From: Armatimonadota bacterium
GTDB lineage: Bacteria; Armatimonadota; Fimbriimonadia; Fimbriimonadales; ATM1
Direction: 5' to 3'
Assembly (NCBI GenBank): GCA_013816225.1
Contig: JACDEQ010000004.1
Location: 1 to 22,688 of the forward strand
DNA length: 22,688 nucleotides
A model generated the notes under the pieces. That model ran no database searches. It saw only the letters and a list, made by a program, of their open reading frames with translations, and had not been told where the DNA came from. The position numbers and the translations under genes were made by a program. Each line of letters opens with the position of its first letter. Position 1 is the first letter of the stretch. Shown here one piece after another: positions 14,711-22,480 of this stretch.

Positions 14711-15794
14711 CTGCGACCTCCAGCAGCCGCGCCGCGCCGGCTTCCACGTATTCTTTGCGTTCCACGGATTTCGGAAGGTCTCGCTTCCCGGCAAACTCGC
14801 GCCAATCTTCATCGAGCGAGCGCCCGGAGACCTTGACCTGGTCCGAATCGGACTTCGCGTACTGTATCTCGTGGAAATAGACCAGCGCACGACTCTGGAT
14901 TTCTCGAACGATTTGGTGGGGAATCTCGGCGCGAGACACGGGATCGACGTTGATACTTCGCTGGCGAACGATCGGCAGAGAGTCGTTGTCCCAGACGGCC
15001 TGGGATCCCAATCTGCCACCTATTTCGACGCCGCTGAGGCCGGATGCATCGATCGGAGTCAGATCGAGAACTTGGCGAACCGGCTCCACAATGTGGTCAC
15101 TGATTTTGACGGACTCGGCGTCGAACATGACCCATCGTTTCGGGCAGTCAGTTTCTTCCCAGATGTTTGTGGACGTATAGTCAGTTGAGCCACAGTACAC
15201 GGCGTTCTTGCCGATTACCTTGTGCACGTGGTAGTCGCCCAAGGCTATGTAGTCCCAGCGGTCGGGCTTCATCTCGGATACGTTGAAATCCGGCGCGTAT
15301 TTCAACGAACCCTCAAGGCCGTGCATGGCCAGGATCGATGCCCTTGAGCCGGACGGAATGGCGCGGTCCTTTTCGTGGAGGGCACCGTACGGAACGCAAA
15401 CGAACTCCGTGTCTTCGAGAACGAAGCGCCTGAGCTGTTCATCGGCGATGTATAGCCCCGGGATATTGCCGAACAGCTTGAGAATGCACCCGGCGTCCGA
15501 AGTGCGCGGCGTTTCGTGGTTGCCCGCGACGATGATGAACGGCCGGCCCTTGCGCTCGGCTTGCATTTTCGTAAGCGCTTGGAACGCCCTGATGATCACA
15601 TGGTTGCTCGGCCGGACCTTGTCGAAAAAATCGCCCGTGTGCAGGACGACATCCGGGTCTTGCGATAAGATATCTTCGAGAAACCTCTCGAAGGTACGAA
15701 AGACATCCACCTCTCGTTGGTTCAGCCCGCTGTCGTTGACACGGGTATAGGCTCTGAACCCCAAGTGGGTGTCGCTAAAATGAGCAATTCTCAC
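14691..15794 (-). CDS. sbcD: SbcD (Mre11-type) exonuclease of the SbcCD complex
   Basis: The 367-residue calcineurin-like phosphoesterase starts with GTG at 15794 (VRIAHFSDTHLGF). All metal-binding motifs are present: SDTHLG (Asp8, His10), GDFFD (Gly54, Asp55), GNHE (91-94), MHG (His158) and GDYHVH (186-191, with His189 and His191). The C-terminal capping region is about 150 residues, with the basic/acidic end expected to interact with SbcC. It acts as a manganese-dependent 3'-5' exonuclease and endonuclease gated by SbcC ATP hydrolysis, in processing of DNA hairpins and breaks. It is the first gene of an sbcD-sbcC operon. A TATAAT (complement of 15827-15832), overlapped by a dyad, lies about 32 nt upstream, with no obvious ribosome site. 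Confidence 0.95.
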   Translation of the reverse strand: MRIAHFSDTHLGFRAYTRVNDSGLNQREVDVFRTFERFLEDILSQDPDVVLHTGDFFDKVRPSNHVIIRAFQALTKMQAERKGRPFIIVAGNHETPRTSDAGCILKLFGNIPGLYIADEQLRRFVLEDTEFVCVPYGALHEKDRAIPSGSRASILAMHGLEGSLKYAPDFNVSEMKPDRWDYIALGDYHVHKVIGKNAVYCGSTDYTSTNIWEETDCPKRWVMFDAESVKISDHIVEPVRQVLDLTPIDASGLSGVEIGGRLGSQAVWDNDSLPIVRQRSINVDPVSRAEIPHQIVREIQSRALVYFHEIQYAKSDSDQVKVSGRSLDEDWREFAGKRDLPKSVERKEYVEAGAARLLEVAGVAEED

Positions 15795-15812
15795 GGCTTG
15801 AACGAGGATCGG

Positions 15813-15832
15813 TAATCCCCTATAGGATTATA
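15813..15832 (-). promoter_or_regulatory. sbcDC promoter -10 with an overlapping TAATCC-N6-GGATTA dyad
   Basis: TAATCC (15813-15818), six bases CCTATA, and GGATTA (15825-15830) form a perfect 6-bp inverted repeat. It overlaps the minus-strand -10 TATAAT (complement of 15827-15832) and spans the expected start of transcription. This is the usual geometry of a repressor operator. No matching dyad was noticed elsewhere in the window. Confidence 0.5.
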
Positions 15833-15870
15833 CAGTTTAGGTAGACAAAACGGTGCGGGTTTTTACGAGC

Positions 15871-15876
15871 CATAAT
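15871..15876 (+). promoter_or_regulatory. -10 element of the FecCD permease gene
   Basis: CATAAT ends 7 nt before the GTG at 15884, so the message is probably leaderless. No -35 consensus or ribosome site is seen. Confidence 0.5.
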
Positions 15877-15883
15877 CGAGAGC

Positions 15884-16873
15884 GTGAGGCGCGGCGCGAT
15901 CGGACCGGTTTCCTGGCTTGCTCTCGCCTTGCTACTGGTCGCAGCTGTTTTAGCGCATTTGCTGGCCAGCGGAGTGTTTTCGATTCCGGAAGTTTGGAAG
16001 GGGCTCATGAGCGGACCAGGAAATTCTCCCGAGCAAGTGGTGCTGTGGAGCATCAGGCTTCCCAGGGTTTGTGCAGCGGCGCTTGTCGGGGCGATCTTGT
16101 CAATGGTGGGTGCGGCGTTCCAATCACTCTTTCGCAATCCGCTCGCCGACCCTTACATCATCGGTGTCAGTAGCGGCGCGGCTGTGGGCGGCGCGATTGC
16201 GAGCATCCTCGGCCTTTCGACACTCTTGGGCGGAACGGGAGCGGTCGCGCTCGCTTTCCTTACGGCACTCGGAGGATTGGTGCTCGTCATCATTGCCAGC
16301 CGTGGGCGCGGCGGGCTCGCGTTGAGTTCGCTGTTAATCGCCGGAGCGGCGGTGGGATCATTCCTGTGGGCATTGGTGACGTTTTTTCTCGCCTACGCGG
16401 GGCAGGATGCCTCGAGGATCCTCTACTGGCTACTGGGAAGTTTTGTCTCGATGGACTGGCAGCGGGTTACGATGCTCGCGATCGTCGGGACTCTCGGTTA
16501 TCTCGTGCTTCATCGTAACGCGCGTCCGCTCACACTGATGGCCGTGGGCGAAGAATCGTCGGCGAGGCTCGGGGTCGAGACCGAGCGGATCAAGTGGTCG
16601 ACCCTGCTGGTCTGCACGGCGATGGCTGCCGGTGCAGTGGCGGCGGTCGGGATCGTCGGCTTTGTCGGGCTGTTCGTTCCGCATATCGGCAGACGCCTTT
16701 TCGGAGCGCAGTTGGAGGTTTTGTTGCCGGCGACCGCTGTCTTAGGCGCGGCGAGTGTGGTGCTAGCGGATTTACTCGCCCAACGCCTCATCCCCGGCCA
16801 AGAAATCAATATAGGAGTCCTCACCGCGCTCATCGGCGCACCCTTCTTGATGCTTTTACTCAGGAATCGGTAG
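15884..16873 (+). CDS. FecCD/BtuC-type ABC transporter permease
   Basis: This 329-residue membrane protein starts at GTG 15884 and has about ten hydrophobic helices. It carries the family landmarks: RLPRVCAAALVGAILSMVGA, then FQSLFRNPLADPYIIGVSSG and AAVGGAIAS, and near the end GFVGLFVPHIGRR. The GQEINIGVLTALIGAPFLM ending is also typical. The family forms the homodimeric channel for vitamin B12, iron-siderophore or haem import and needs an ATPase and a substrate-binding protein. Neither is next to it: purC follows after 20 bp and sbcD precedes on the opposite strand. It probably works with partners encoded elsewhere. The substrate is not readable; iron-siderophore or cobalamin are the likely classes. 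Confidence 0.93.
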   Translation: MRRGAIGPVSWLALALLLVAAVLAHLLASGVFSIPEVWKGLMSGPGNSPEQVVLWSIRLPRVCAAALVGAILSMVGAAFQSLFRNPLADPYIIGVSSGAAVGGAIASILGLSTLLGGTGAVALAFLTALGGLVLVIIASRGRGGLALSSLLIAGAAVGSFLWALVTFFLAYAGQDASRILYWLLGSFVSMDWQRVTMLAIVGTLGYLVLHRNARPLTLMAVGEESSARLGVETERIKWSTLLVCTAMAAGAVAAVGIVGFVGLFVPHIGRRLFGAQLEVLLPATAVLGAASVVLADLLAQRLIPGQEINIGVLTALIGAPFLMLLLRNR

Positions 16874-16880
16874 CGAGAAG

Positions 16881-16886
16881 TATACT
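16881..16886 (+). promoter_or_regulatory. -10 element of purC
   Basis: TATACT ends 7 nt before the ATG at 16894 and lies in the 20-bp gap after the permease stop, so purC probably has its own leaderless start, even though it is close to the permease gene. Confidence 0.5.
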
Positions 16887-16893
16887 GACGCCC

Positions 16894-17820
16894 ATGCCGG
16901 CATCCACTTCGGCGATCACCCATATTTCTCTAGCCGGAATTGCGCCGATTCGCTCCGGGAAAGTCCGTGAAATATTCGACCTCGGCCAGACATTGCTGAT
17001 GGTCGCGACCGACCGCGTGAGCGCGTTCGATGTCGTCATGCCGAATGGAATTCCGGATAAGGGGAAAATTCTCAATCAATTAAGCGCCCTTTGGTTCAAC
17101 AAATTGCGAGATATTATTCCCAATCATCTCATAACAATAAATGATGATGAAATTGCGGATGCGCTAGGTGGTTGCTATGACGAAACCCAGCTTGGCGGCC
17201 GATGTATGATCGTCGAAAAATGCGAACCGGTATTAATCGAAAGCGTGGCTCGAGCCTACATCGCCGGATCCTTATATAAGGAATATGTCACCGCCGGGGG
17301 GATGGAGAAAAATGTAGCCCTTCACGGTATAGCACTTCCGCCGGGTCTGCTCCTGTGCGGCAAGCTTCCGCAGACGATTTTCACCCCGGCAACAAAGGCG
17401 CAAACTGGTCACGACGAGAATATCGGTTTCACTGAAGCAGCGCGGATTGCTGGGGCCGACGTTGCCCTTGAATGCCGGCTCTCTACGATGCGGCTTTTTC
17501 AAAGTGCTCAAGCGATTTGCGAATCCGCTGGAATTATTCTCGCCGATACGAAATTCGAGTTCGGCACGTGCGAAGCCGGCCTAAAACTCATCGACGAGGC
17601 GCTGACCCCCGACAGCTCGCGCTTTTGGCCGAAAGAAACGTACGCACCCGGGAAAAATCAGGACAGCCTCGACAAACAATTTATTCGCGATTATTTGGAG
17701 ACGTTAACTTGGGACAAGAAAGCGCCCGGTCCCGAGCTTCCCAAGCAAGTGGTCGAAGGGACCCGAGAGCGCTATATAGATATCTTTAAGAGGATTACGG
17801 GGGCGGACCCGAGGCTCTAG
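16894..17820 (+). CDS. purC: Phosphoribosylaminoimidazole-succinocarboxamide synthase
   Basis: The 308-residue enzyme joins CAIR and aspartate using ATP to make SAICAR in purine synthesis. Motifs in order are SGKVREIFDLG (21-31), ATDRVSAFDV (38-47), then ARAYIAGSLYKEY, FTPATKAQTGHDENI, ADTKFEFG and LIDEALTPDSSRFWP. Length and motif spacing match the roughly 300-residue, Ade1-like group rather than the shorter E. coli-like form. No other pur gene is adjacent. Local base composition is more A/T-rich than its neighbours, especially at 17090-17170, where codons such as AAT, ATT and ATA are frequent. This hints at a separate origin or different selection, but the enzyme looks intact. Confidence 0.96.
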   Translation: MPASTSAITHISLAGIAPIRSGKVREIFDLGQTLLMVATDRVSAFDVVMPNGIPDKGKILNQLSALWFNKLRDIIPNHLITINDDEIADALGGCYDETQLGGRCMIVEKCEPVLIESVARAYIAGSLYKEYVTAGGMEKNVALHGIALPPGLLLCGKLPQTIFTPATKAQTGHDENIGFTEAARIAGADVALECRLSTMRLFQSAQAICESAGIILADTKFEFGTCEAGLKLIDEALTPDSSRFWPKETYAPGKNQDSLDKQFIRDYLETLTWDKKAPGPELPKQVVEGTRERYIDIFKRITGADPRL

Positions 17821-17860
17821 GGGAACCGCGGCGTGGCGAGTTTCGTCTTTCGGACATAGG

Positions 17861-18685
17861 ATGGCTTTTACACCTGAAGAACTCGTGGGCGGCCTTGGCA
17901 TTTCGATTGTCATGGCGTTGGCGACGGCGGCCTGGGTCATAACGATTGTTTACTGGATGCTCGAGGGCGAGATCGACTCTATAAAGGGCGCAATTGTTAT
18001 CGCAGTCGCTCTTAGCCTCTTACCTTTGGGGATATGGCCGCCGTTTCCTTGGCTCACCGCACTGGTGCTTCTTTGCATGATTGTGGGATTCCTCTTCGTG
18101 CCTTTTGCCCGCTCGGTTTACGGGTCTCAAATGCACCGGATGATCGATACCGATGAGCTTGAAAAGGCCTACGCGGCATTTGGAAGAGACCCCGGAAACG
18201 TCGGAGCGCGCTTCGAGATCGCGAGGGTGCTTCAGAAGAATGGCCTTTTCGCCCAGGCCATAGCCATCGGCGACGGGGCGGAGAAAAGCCTCTCCACTGC
18301 AATCGATCCGGAGACCAACAGTTCGACAAGGGATCGTTTCTACCGAGAAATCACGCTGCTGCAAAGATGGAAGGACGACACGCCGGACCGGCTAAGTAAA
18401 GCAATCGCATGCCCACGCTGCAAGAAGGCAAACGAGGCCGGCGCCATTGCCTGCGCCGGGTGCGAGGCCCCGTTCTTGCTCGACCTCGCACGCGGGTCGT
18501 TTGGAACCGAGCGAATCACCGGTCGATTGGTCATCGCATGGGTCGTGATCTGCCTTATGGTACTGTCCTTTTCGTTCGCGGCATTCACCATGAAGGGTGT
18601 GGCGATGACGGCGGCGATCTTGCTTTCACTCGCGAGCGGCGGGTTGGCGCTGGCGGCTGTATTTCGCGGTATCAAGGCCGTCTAA
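17861..18685 (+). CDS. Membrane protein with helical-repeat region and zinc ribbon
   Basis: This 274-residue protein has three N-terminal membrane helices (about 12-33, 42-58, 64-84). A soluble helical stretch at 95-180 (DELEKAYAAFGRDPGNVGAR, ARVLQKNGLFAQAIAIGDGA) resembles TPR-like repeats. A zinc ribbon follows with CPRC (Cys184, Cys187) and CAGC (Cys198, Cys201). Two C-terminal helices lie at about 222-243 and 248-270. No known family was recognised. The topology suggests a membrane-anchored adaptor with a cytoplasmic zinc ribbon. It lies between purC and comM on the same strand, 40 bp after purC, with no clear ribosome site or -10 close to the ATG at 17861. Confidence 0.78.
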   Translation: MAFTPEELVGGLGISIVMALATAAWVITIVYWMLEGEIDSIKGAIVIAVALSLLPLGIWPPFPWLTALVLLCMIVGFLFVPFARSVYGSQMHRMIDTDELEKAYAAFGRDPGNVGARFEIARVLQKNGLFAQAIAIGDGAEKSLSTAIDPETNSSTRDRFYREITLLQRWKDDTPDRLSKAIACPRCKKANEAGAIACAGCEAPFLLDLARGSFGTERITGRLVIAWVVICLMVLSFSFAAFTMKGVAMTAAILLSLASGGLALAAVFRGIKAV

Positions 18686-18726
18686 GAAGGATTGCCGGCC
18701 GGGAACGCAGAAATAGCTAACTGCGC

Positions 18727-20253
18727 ATGATCGCCAAGGTGCGGACGGCCACGCTGCACGGAATCGATGCCCTCGAGGTAACGGTGGAAGCCGGTATCTC
18801 CGGGGGTTCGCCCTATTTTGCCATCGTGGGCTTGCCGGATGCTTCGGTCAAAGAGGCCGCTGAACGCGCCCGCACGGCCATAACGAGTTCCGGATTCGAG
18901 TTTCCGTATCGAAAGATCACGGTCAATCTGGCGCCGGCCGATATGCGAAAGGAAGGCCCGTCTTTGGATCTACCCATTGCTCTGGCGATCCTCGCTGCGA
19001 GCGGTCAGCTTGCGCTCGATGCGTTCGACGAAACGCTCATCGCCGGGGAACTTGGCCTCGACGGCCTTATCCGTCCCATCAATGGCGCTGTCAGCATGGC
19101 CCTTCATTGCCAAGACGCCGGCATCGAGCGGATTGTTCTGCCCGAAGCGAATGCTCCCGAGGCGACCGTCGCCCAGGGCGTCTCGGTGTATCCGGTTCAG
19201 CATCTGCGCGAGGTGTGGGAACTTCTCTCCGATCCGGGGAGCCGAACCCCCCTGCCGACGGTGGACTTCGCCAGCCAGCCTCGACCGGAATATGGGGTGG
19301 ATTTCTGCGACGTGAAGGGCCAGCGGCAGGCGAAACGCGCCCTCGAGATCGTAGCCGCCGGAGGGCACAACACAATAATGGTCGGCTCGCCTGGGAGCGG
19401 CAAGACTATGCTCGCCAGGCGCCTACCCACGATCCTGCCTCCGCTGACACAACAAGAGGCCATCGAGGTCACGCGGATATACAGCAGCGCCGGCATGATG
19501 AACGGGCGCAAGGGCCTCATTTGGGAGCGGCCGTTCCGCGCGCCACATCATGGAGCGAGCCATGCCGCGATTGTGGGCGGCGGGAGAGTACCGCGTCCCG
19601 GCCAGGTAAGCCTCGCACACCACGGGGTGCTGTTCCTCGACGAGATGCCCGAGTTCGACCGGAGTGTGCTCGAAGGCCTGCGGCAACCTCTCGAAGACGG
19701 CGTGGTCTCCGTGGCGAGAGTTCAGGCGACACTCGACTTCCCTGCCGAGATGATGCTGATCGGCGCGCTGAACCCGTGCCCGTGCGGATTCCACGGTGAT
19801 CGGGTCAAGGCGTGTTCGTGCAGTCCGGATGCGATTCGCCGGTACTTGGGCCGAATCAGCGGGCCGCTCCTCGACAGAATCGATTTGCATGTGGAGGTTC
19901 CGCGCCTGACGCAGGACGAACTTGTCGAGGCGAAGCCCGGCGAGCCGTCGGAAGCGATCGCCGGTCGCGTTCAAAAGGCGCGTCAGATGCAGACCGATCG
20001 ATTTGCGGGCGCCAGCACGAAAGTCAACGCCCGCATGACTACGAGGGAGCTCAAGGAGTACTGCCCTCTAAGCGACGGGTGCAAAGACTTCCTGCGGTCT
20101 GCAGCCGGCAAGTTGGGCCTCTCCGCTCGCGTTTATGATCGCGCGGTGAAGGTTGCGCGAACGATCGCGGACTTGGCCGGAGACAAGGACATCACCGAAA
20201 CCCACTTGAGCGAAGCCGTCCAGTACCGCTTGCTGGATCGCGGCATAGCGTAG
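18727..20253 (+). CDS. comM: YifB/ComM-family Mg-chelatase-like AAA+ ATPase
   Basis: The 508-residue protein begins with the Lon-protease-like N-terminal domain (MIAKVRTATLHGIDALEVTV, then VGLPDASVKEAAERARTAI and APADMRKEGPSLDLPIA). Then comes the AAA+ core: Walker A GSPGSGKTM (220-228), Walker B VLFLDEMPEF (Asp305, Glu306), NPCPCGFHGD with a conserved Cys-x-Cys, and SGPLLDRIDLHVEVP. The C-terminal helical domain ends with RTIADLAGDKDITETHLSEA. The family includes ComM, a hexameric helicase that promotes branch migration of incoming DNA during natural transformation; the symbol is used for the family match, and competence itself is not shown here. No dprA or other dpr/com gene is adjacent. 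Confidence 0.93.
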   Translation: MIAKVRTATLHGIDALEVTVEAGISGGSPYFAIVGLPDASVKEAAERARTAITSSGFEFPYRKITVNLAPADMRKEGPSLDLPIALAILAASGQLALDAFDETLIAGELGLDGLIRPINGAVSMALHCQDAGIERIVLPEANAPEATVAQGVSVYPVQHLREVWELLSDPGSRTPLPTVDFASQPRPEYGVDFCDVKGQRQAKRALEIVAAGGHNTIMVGSPGSGKTMLARRLPTILPPLTQQEAIEVTRIYSSAGMMNGRKGLIWERPFRAPHHGASHAAIVGGGRVPRPGQVSLAHHGVLFLDEMPEFDRSVLEGLRQPLEDGVVSVARVQATLDFPAEMMLIGALNPCPCGFHGDRVKACSCSPDAIRRYLGRISGPLLDRIDLHVEVPRLTQDELVEAKPGEPSEAIAGRVQKARQMQTDRFAGASTKVNARMTTRELKEYCPLSDGCKDFLRSAAGKLGLSARVYDRAVKVARTIADLAGDKDITETHLSEAVQYRLLDRGIA

Positions 20254-20290
20254 GCGCAACCTCTTGGTTACGGGGCTCGTCTTCAAGGTA

Positions 20291-20620
20291 ATGAAGTTCC
20301 TCACTCCCGCAATCGCGCTCGTCACCATCGTGACCGGATGCGCCTCCAGCTATACGGGCAAATACAAAGCGATGGCCGACATGGGTGTTGCAAAGGTTTC
20401 GATGGGCAGCCTGGACCTTAGGGGCGACAAGACCTTCTCCCTGGAAGTTGCGATGGTTTCTATGGAAGGTACTTGGAGCGCCTCCGGCGATACGCTGACG
20501 TTGACGCCCAACTCGTCGGGCTCGGTGAAGGCGAAGCCGTTCGAGCTCCACGCCAAGGACGGCGGCAAGGCCCTGACTGCGCCCGACCAGTTCAAGGGCG
20601 CGAAGTTCGTCAAGGAGTAA
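20291..20620 (+). CDS. Small lipoprotein of unknown function
   Basis: ATG 20291 is preceded by AAGG (20285-20288). An upstream in-frame TTG at 20264 would add a poor N-terminus and is disfavoured. The 109-residue product has a lipoprotein signal (MKFLTPAIALVTIVTGC, Cys17) followed by a beta-rich domain with repeated short strands: SLDLRGDKTFSLEVAMVSME, GTWSASGDTLTLTPN. This resembles lipocalin-like domains in which GTWxxxGDTLTLTP is a recurrent motif. No function is assigned. It lies between comM and transaldolase on the same strand. Confidence 0.82.
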   Translation: MKFLTPAIALVTIVTGCASSYTGKYKAMADMGVAKVSMGSLDLRGDKTFSLEVAMVSMEGTWSASGDTLTLTPNSSGSVKAKPFELHAKDGGKALTAPDQFKGAKFVKE

Positions 20621-20634
20621 TCGCCGCCGGGCGG

Positions 20635-20640
20635 TAAAAT
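20635..20640 (+). promoter_or_regulatory. -10 element of the transaldolase gene
   Basis: TAAAAT ends 7 nt before the ATG at 20648 and lies just after the lipoprotein stop. The message is probably leaderless. No -35 consensus is seen. Confidence 0.5.
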
Positions 20641-20647
20641 AGGGTCA

Positions 20648-21319
20648 ATGAAGCTTTTCCTGGATACGGGCGAAATTCGCGAAGTGGAGAAGGCCGCGGG
20701 GTGGGGGATTCTCGACGGCGTGACCACCAACCCCACGCTCATCGCCAAATCGGGTCGCGGTTTCCAGGAGACGGTTCTCGACATCGGCGAGCTTCTTCCC
20801 GGTGGCGCGATTAGCGCCGAAGTCGTCGCCACCGAGTACGACACGATGTTGGCGGAGGCCGAGGAGATCGCTTCCTGGCACGAACAGATCGTGGTGAAGG
20901 TCCCGATGATCCGCGACGGTGTGCTTCTTGTCAAAACGCTCTCGGATCGTGGTATACGCACGAACGTGACCCTCGTTTTCACGGTGAGCCAGGCGTTGCT
21001 GGCCGCCAAGGCGGGGGCTACGTTCATCAGCAACTTCGTCGGCCGTGTGGACGACATCAGCGGCGACGGCATGGCGGCGGTCGCGGAGACGGTCGAGATG
21101 GTGGAGAAGTACGGATTCGACAGCGAGGTCCTCGTTGCCAGCGTGCGCCATCCGCAGCACGTGGTCGATGCGATCCGCGCCGGCGCGCATATCGCCACGA
21201 TGCCCTTCGAGGTGATGGACAAGCTCTTCAACCACCCCCTCACCGACTCCGGGCTTCAGCGGTTCATCGACGACTTCCGAGAGGCAGGCTTGGAGATTCG
21301 GGCAAAAGCCAAGGTTTAG
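20648..21319 (+). CDS. tal: Transaldolase (TalC/FSA-type)
   Basis: This 223-residue TIM-barrel aldolase belongs to the short transaldolase/fructose-6-phosphate aldolase group. It has FLDTGEIREVEKAAGWGILD, then GVTTNPTLIAKSGR, and IVVKVPM, whose Lys84 is the Schiff-base lysine. ISNFVGRVDDI and ASVRHPQHV follow. The enzyme moves three-carbon dihydroxyacetone units between sugar phosphates in the non-oxidative pentose phosphate pathway. The usual ISPFVGR is ISNFVGR here, a change next to the substrate pocket whose effect is not known. Length is normal for the group. It ends 11 nt before a terminator-like inverted repeat. Confidence 0.93.
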   Translation: MKLFLDTGEIREVEKAAGWGILDGVTTNPTLIAKSGRGFQETVLDIGELLPGGAISAEVVATEYDTMLAEAEEIASWHEQIVVKVPMIRDGVLLVKTLSDRGIRTNVTLVFTVSQALLAAKAGATFISNFVGRVDDISGDGMAAVAETVEMVEKYGFDSEVLVASVRHPQHVVDAIRAGAHIATMPFEVMDKLFNHPLTDSGLQRFIDDFREAGLEIRAKAKV

Positions 21320-21330
21320 CTTCCCGTCCT

Positions 21331-21381
21331 CGTCATCACGACTCTGGGACCCAGTTAATGTGACGTGATGACGGCTCGTTT
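21331..21381 (+). terminator. Intrinsic terminator after transaldolase
   Basis: CGTCATCACG (21331-21340) and CGTGATGACG (21364-21373) form a perfect 10-bp stem around a 23-nt loop that contains its own CTGGG-A-CCCAG inverted repeat. GCTCGTTTTT follows, giving a T run at 21377-21381. It most likely terminates the transaldolase message. Confidence 0.65.
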
Positions 21382-21410
21382 TTCCGTTTAGCGAAATGCG
21401 GTTGATTCAT

Positions 21411-21452
21411 CGGACGGAGTCTGACTTCGTGGACGGCGCGGACCCCGTGGAC
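21411..21452 (+). repeat. Degenerate 9-bp GGAC-centred repeat
   Basis: Units of (T/C)GGAC begin at 21430, 21439 and 21448, exactly 9 bp apart, with earlier degenerate copies near 21411 and 21421. It lies in the intergenic tail between the convergent transaldolase and reductase genes. I recall similar GTCCAC-type 9-mers in intergenic regions of Planctomycetota and allied phyla. The role is unknown. Confidence 0.4.
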
Positions 21453-21474
21453 AGGGTGGGTTTTTTGGTAGCCG

Positions 21475-22470
21475 CTAAGGCTCCAGGGCTGGCAGCGCCA
21501 TGTCGCTGCTGTGACCGGGAAAGGCTTTGGCTTCGGGGTCGATGAGGGTCTTGGCGTAGTTGACGGCGGTGCAGACCTCGCCGACGCCGGTGGCGATGAG
21601 GTCGAGCTTCGCGTCGTGGGTGCAGATGTCGCCGGCGGCGTAGACGCCCACGAGGTTTGTCTCCATGCGGGAGTTCACCACGATCTTGTTTTTTTCGATA
21701 TCGAGGCCCCATTGTTTCAGCGGACCCAGGGCGGTTTTGAATCCGATGTTGACGATCAGGGAGTCGCAGGAGAGTTCGGTGACCTCATGGGTCTGCTTGT
21801 TCACTACGGTAACGGCGTGGAGCTGGTCCTCGCCGAGCAGTTCGGACACGACCTCCCAGAGGCGGACTTCGACGGTGCTCGCTGTTAGTTTGCGTACGCT
21901 GTCTTCGTGGGCCCTGAAGCCGTCTCGTCGGTGCACCAGCGTTATCTGGCCCGCGACGTTCTCGAGGCCGAGGGCCCAGTCCAGCGCGCTGTCTCCGCCG
22001 CCGATGACGATGACGTTCTTGCCGCGCAAGTCCTCCTTGCTGCGGACGCCGTACATAAGGCCGGCGCCGGTGAAGTGGTCCTCGCGCTCCACGCCCAGTC
22101 TCGTCGGGGAGAACGCGCCGACGCCCGCGCAGATAACGACGGTCTTCGACGGGTGCTCATCGGTGTGAGTGCGCAGGAGCCATTGGCCGTCGCACCGCTC
22201 CAGTTTCTCGCACCTTTCGCCCAGCGCCAGTTCCGGGTGGAAGCGGTTGGCTTGAATGAGCATCCCGTCGGCGAGGTCCTTCGCGAGAATCTCAGGGAAG
22301 CCCGGCATGTCGTAAACGAACTTCTCGGGGTAGAGGGCGGTGAGCTGGCCGCCGGGCTCGGTGAGCGAGTCCACAATGCGTACGCTCATGCCACGAAGCC
22401 CCGCATAAAAAGCGCCGAAAAGCCCGACCGGGCCCGCGCCCACAATTGTAATGTCCCTAAGTCTGTTCAA
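21475..22470 (-). CDS. Type-2 ferredoxin--NADP+ reductase (thioredoxin-reductase-like)
   Basis: The 331-residue flavoprotein starts with TTG at 22470. It has the N-terminal FAD-binding GAGPVG (11-16), EPGGQLTALYPEKFVYDMPG (38-57) as in YumC-type reductases, a second dinucleotide motif VIGGGDSALD (155-164) for NADPH, and the C-terminal FAD contact GVYAAGDICTH. The CxxC redox pair of true thioredoxin reductase, expected near residue 138, is absent (GLMYGVRSKEDL instead). This marks it as a ferredoxin/flavodoxin reductase rather than a disulfide reductase. It transfers electrons between NADPH and ferredoxin in the cytoplasm. A TAGACT (complement of 22481-22486) lies 10 nt before the start, in the 24-nt gap after moaE. 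Confidence 0.92.
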   Translation of the reverse strand: MNRLRDITIVGAGPVGLFGAFYAGLRGMSVRIVDSLTEPGGQLTALYPEKFVYDMPGFPEILAKDLADGMLIQANRFHPELALGERCEKLERCDGQWLLRTHTDEHPSKTVVICAGVGAFSPTRLGVEREDHFTGAGLMYGVRSKEDLRGKNVIVIGGGDSALDWALGLENVAGQITLVHRRDGFRAHEDSVRKLTASTVEVRLWEVVSELLGEDQLHAVTVVNKQTHEVTELSCDSLIVNIGFKTALGPLKQWGLDIEKNKIVVNSRMETNLVGVYAAGDICTHDAKLDLIATGVGEVCTAVNYAKTLIDPEAKAFPGHSSDMALPALEP

Positions 22471-22480
22471 GTCTCGATGC

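Noticed and set aside
14711..15019. Longer sbcC reading frame
   Set aside because: The added 103 residues lie antiparallel to no family feature and overlap sbcD. The SbcC family begins near LLRRIRLANFRQY, and GGAGGT supports a start near 14710.
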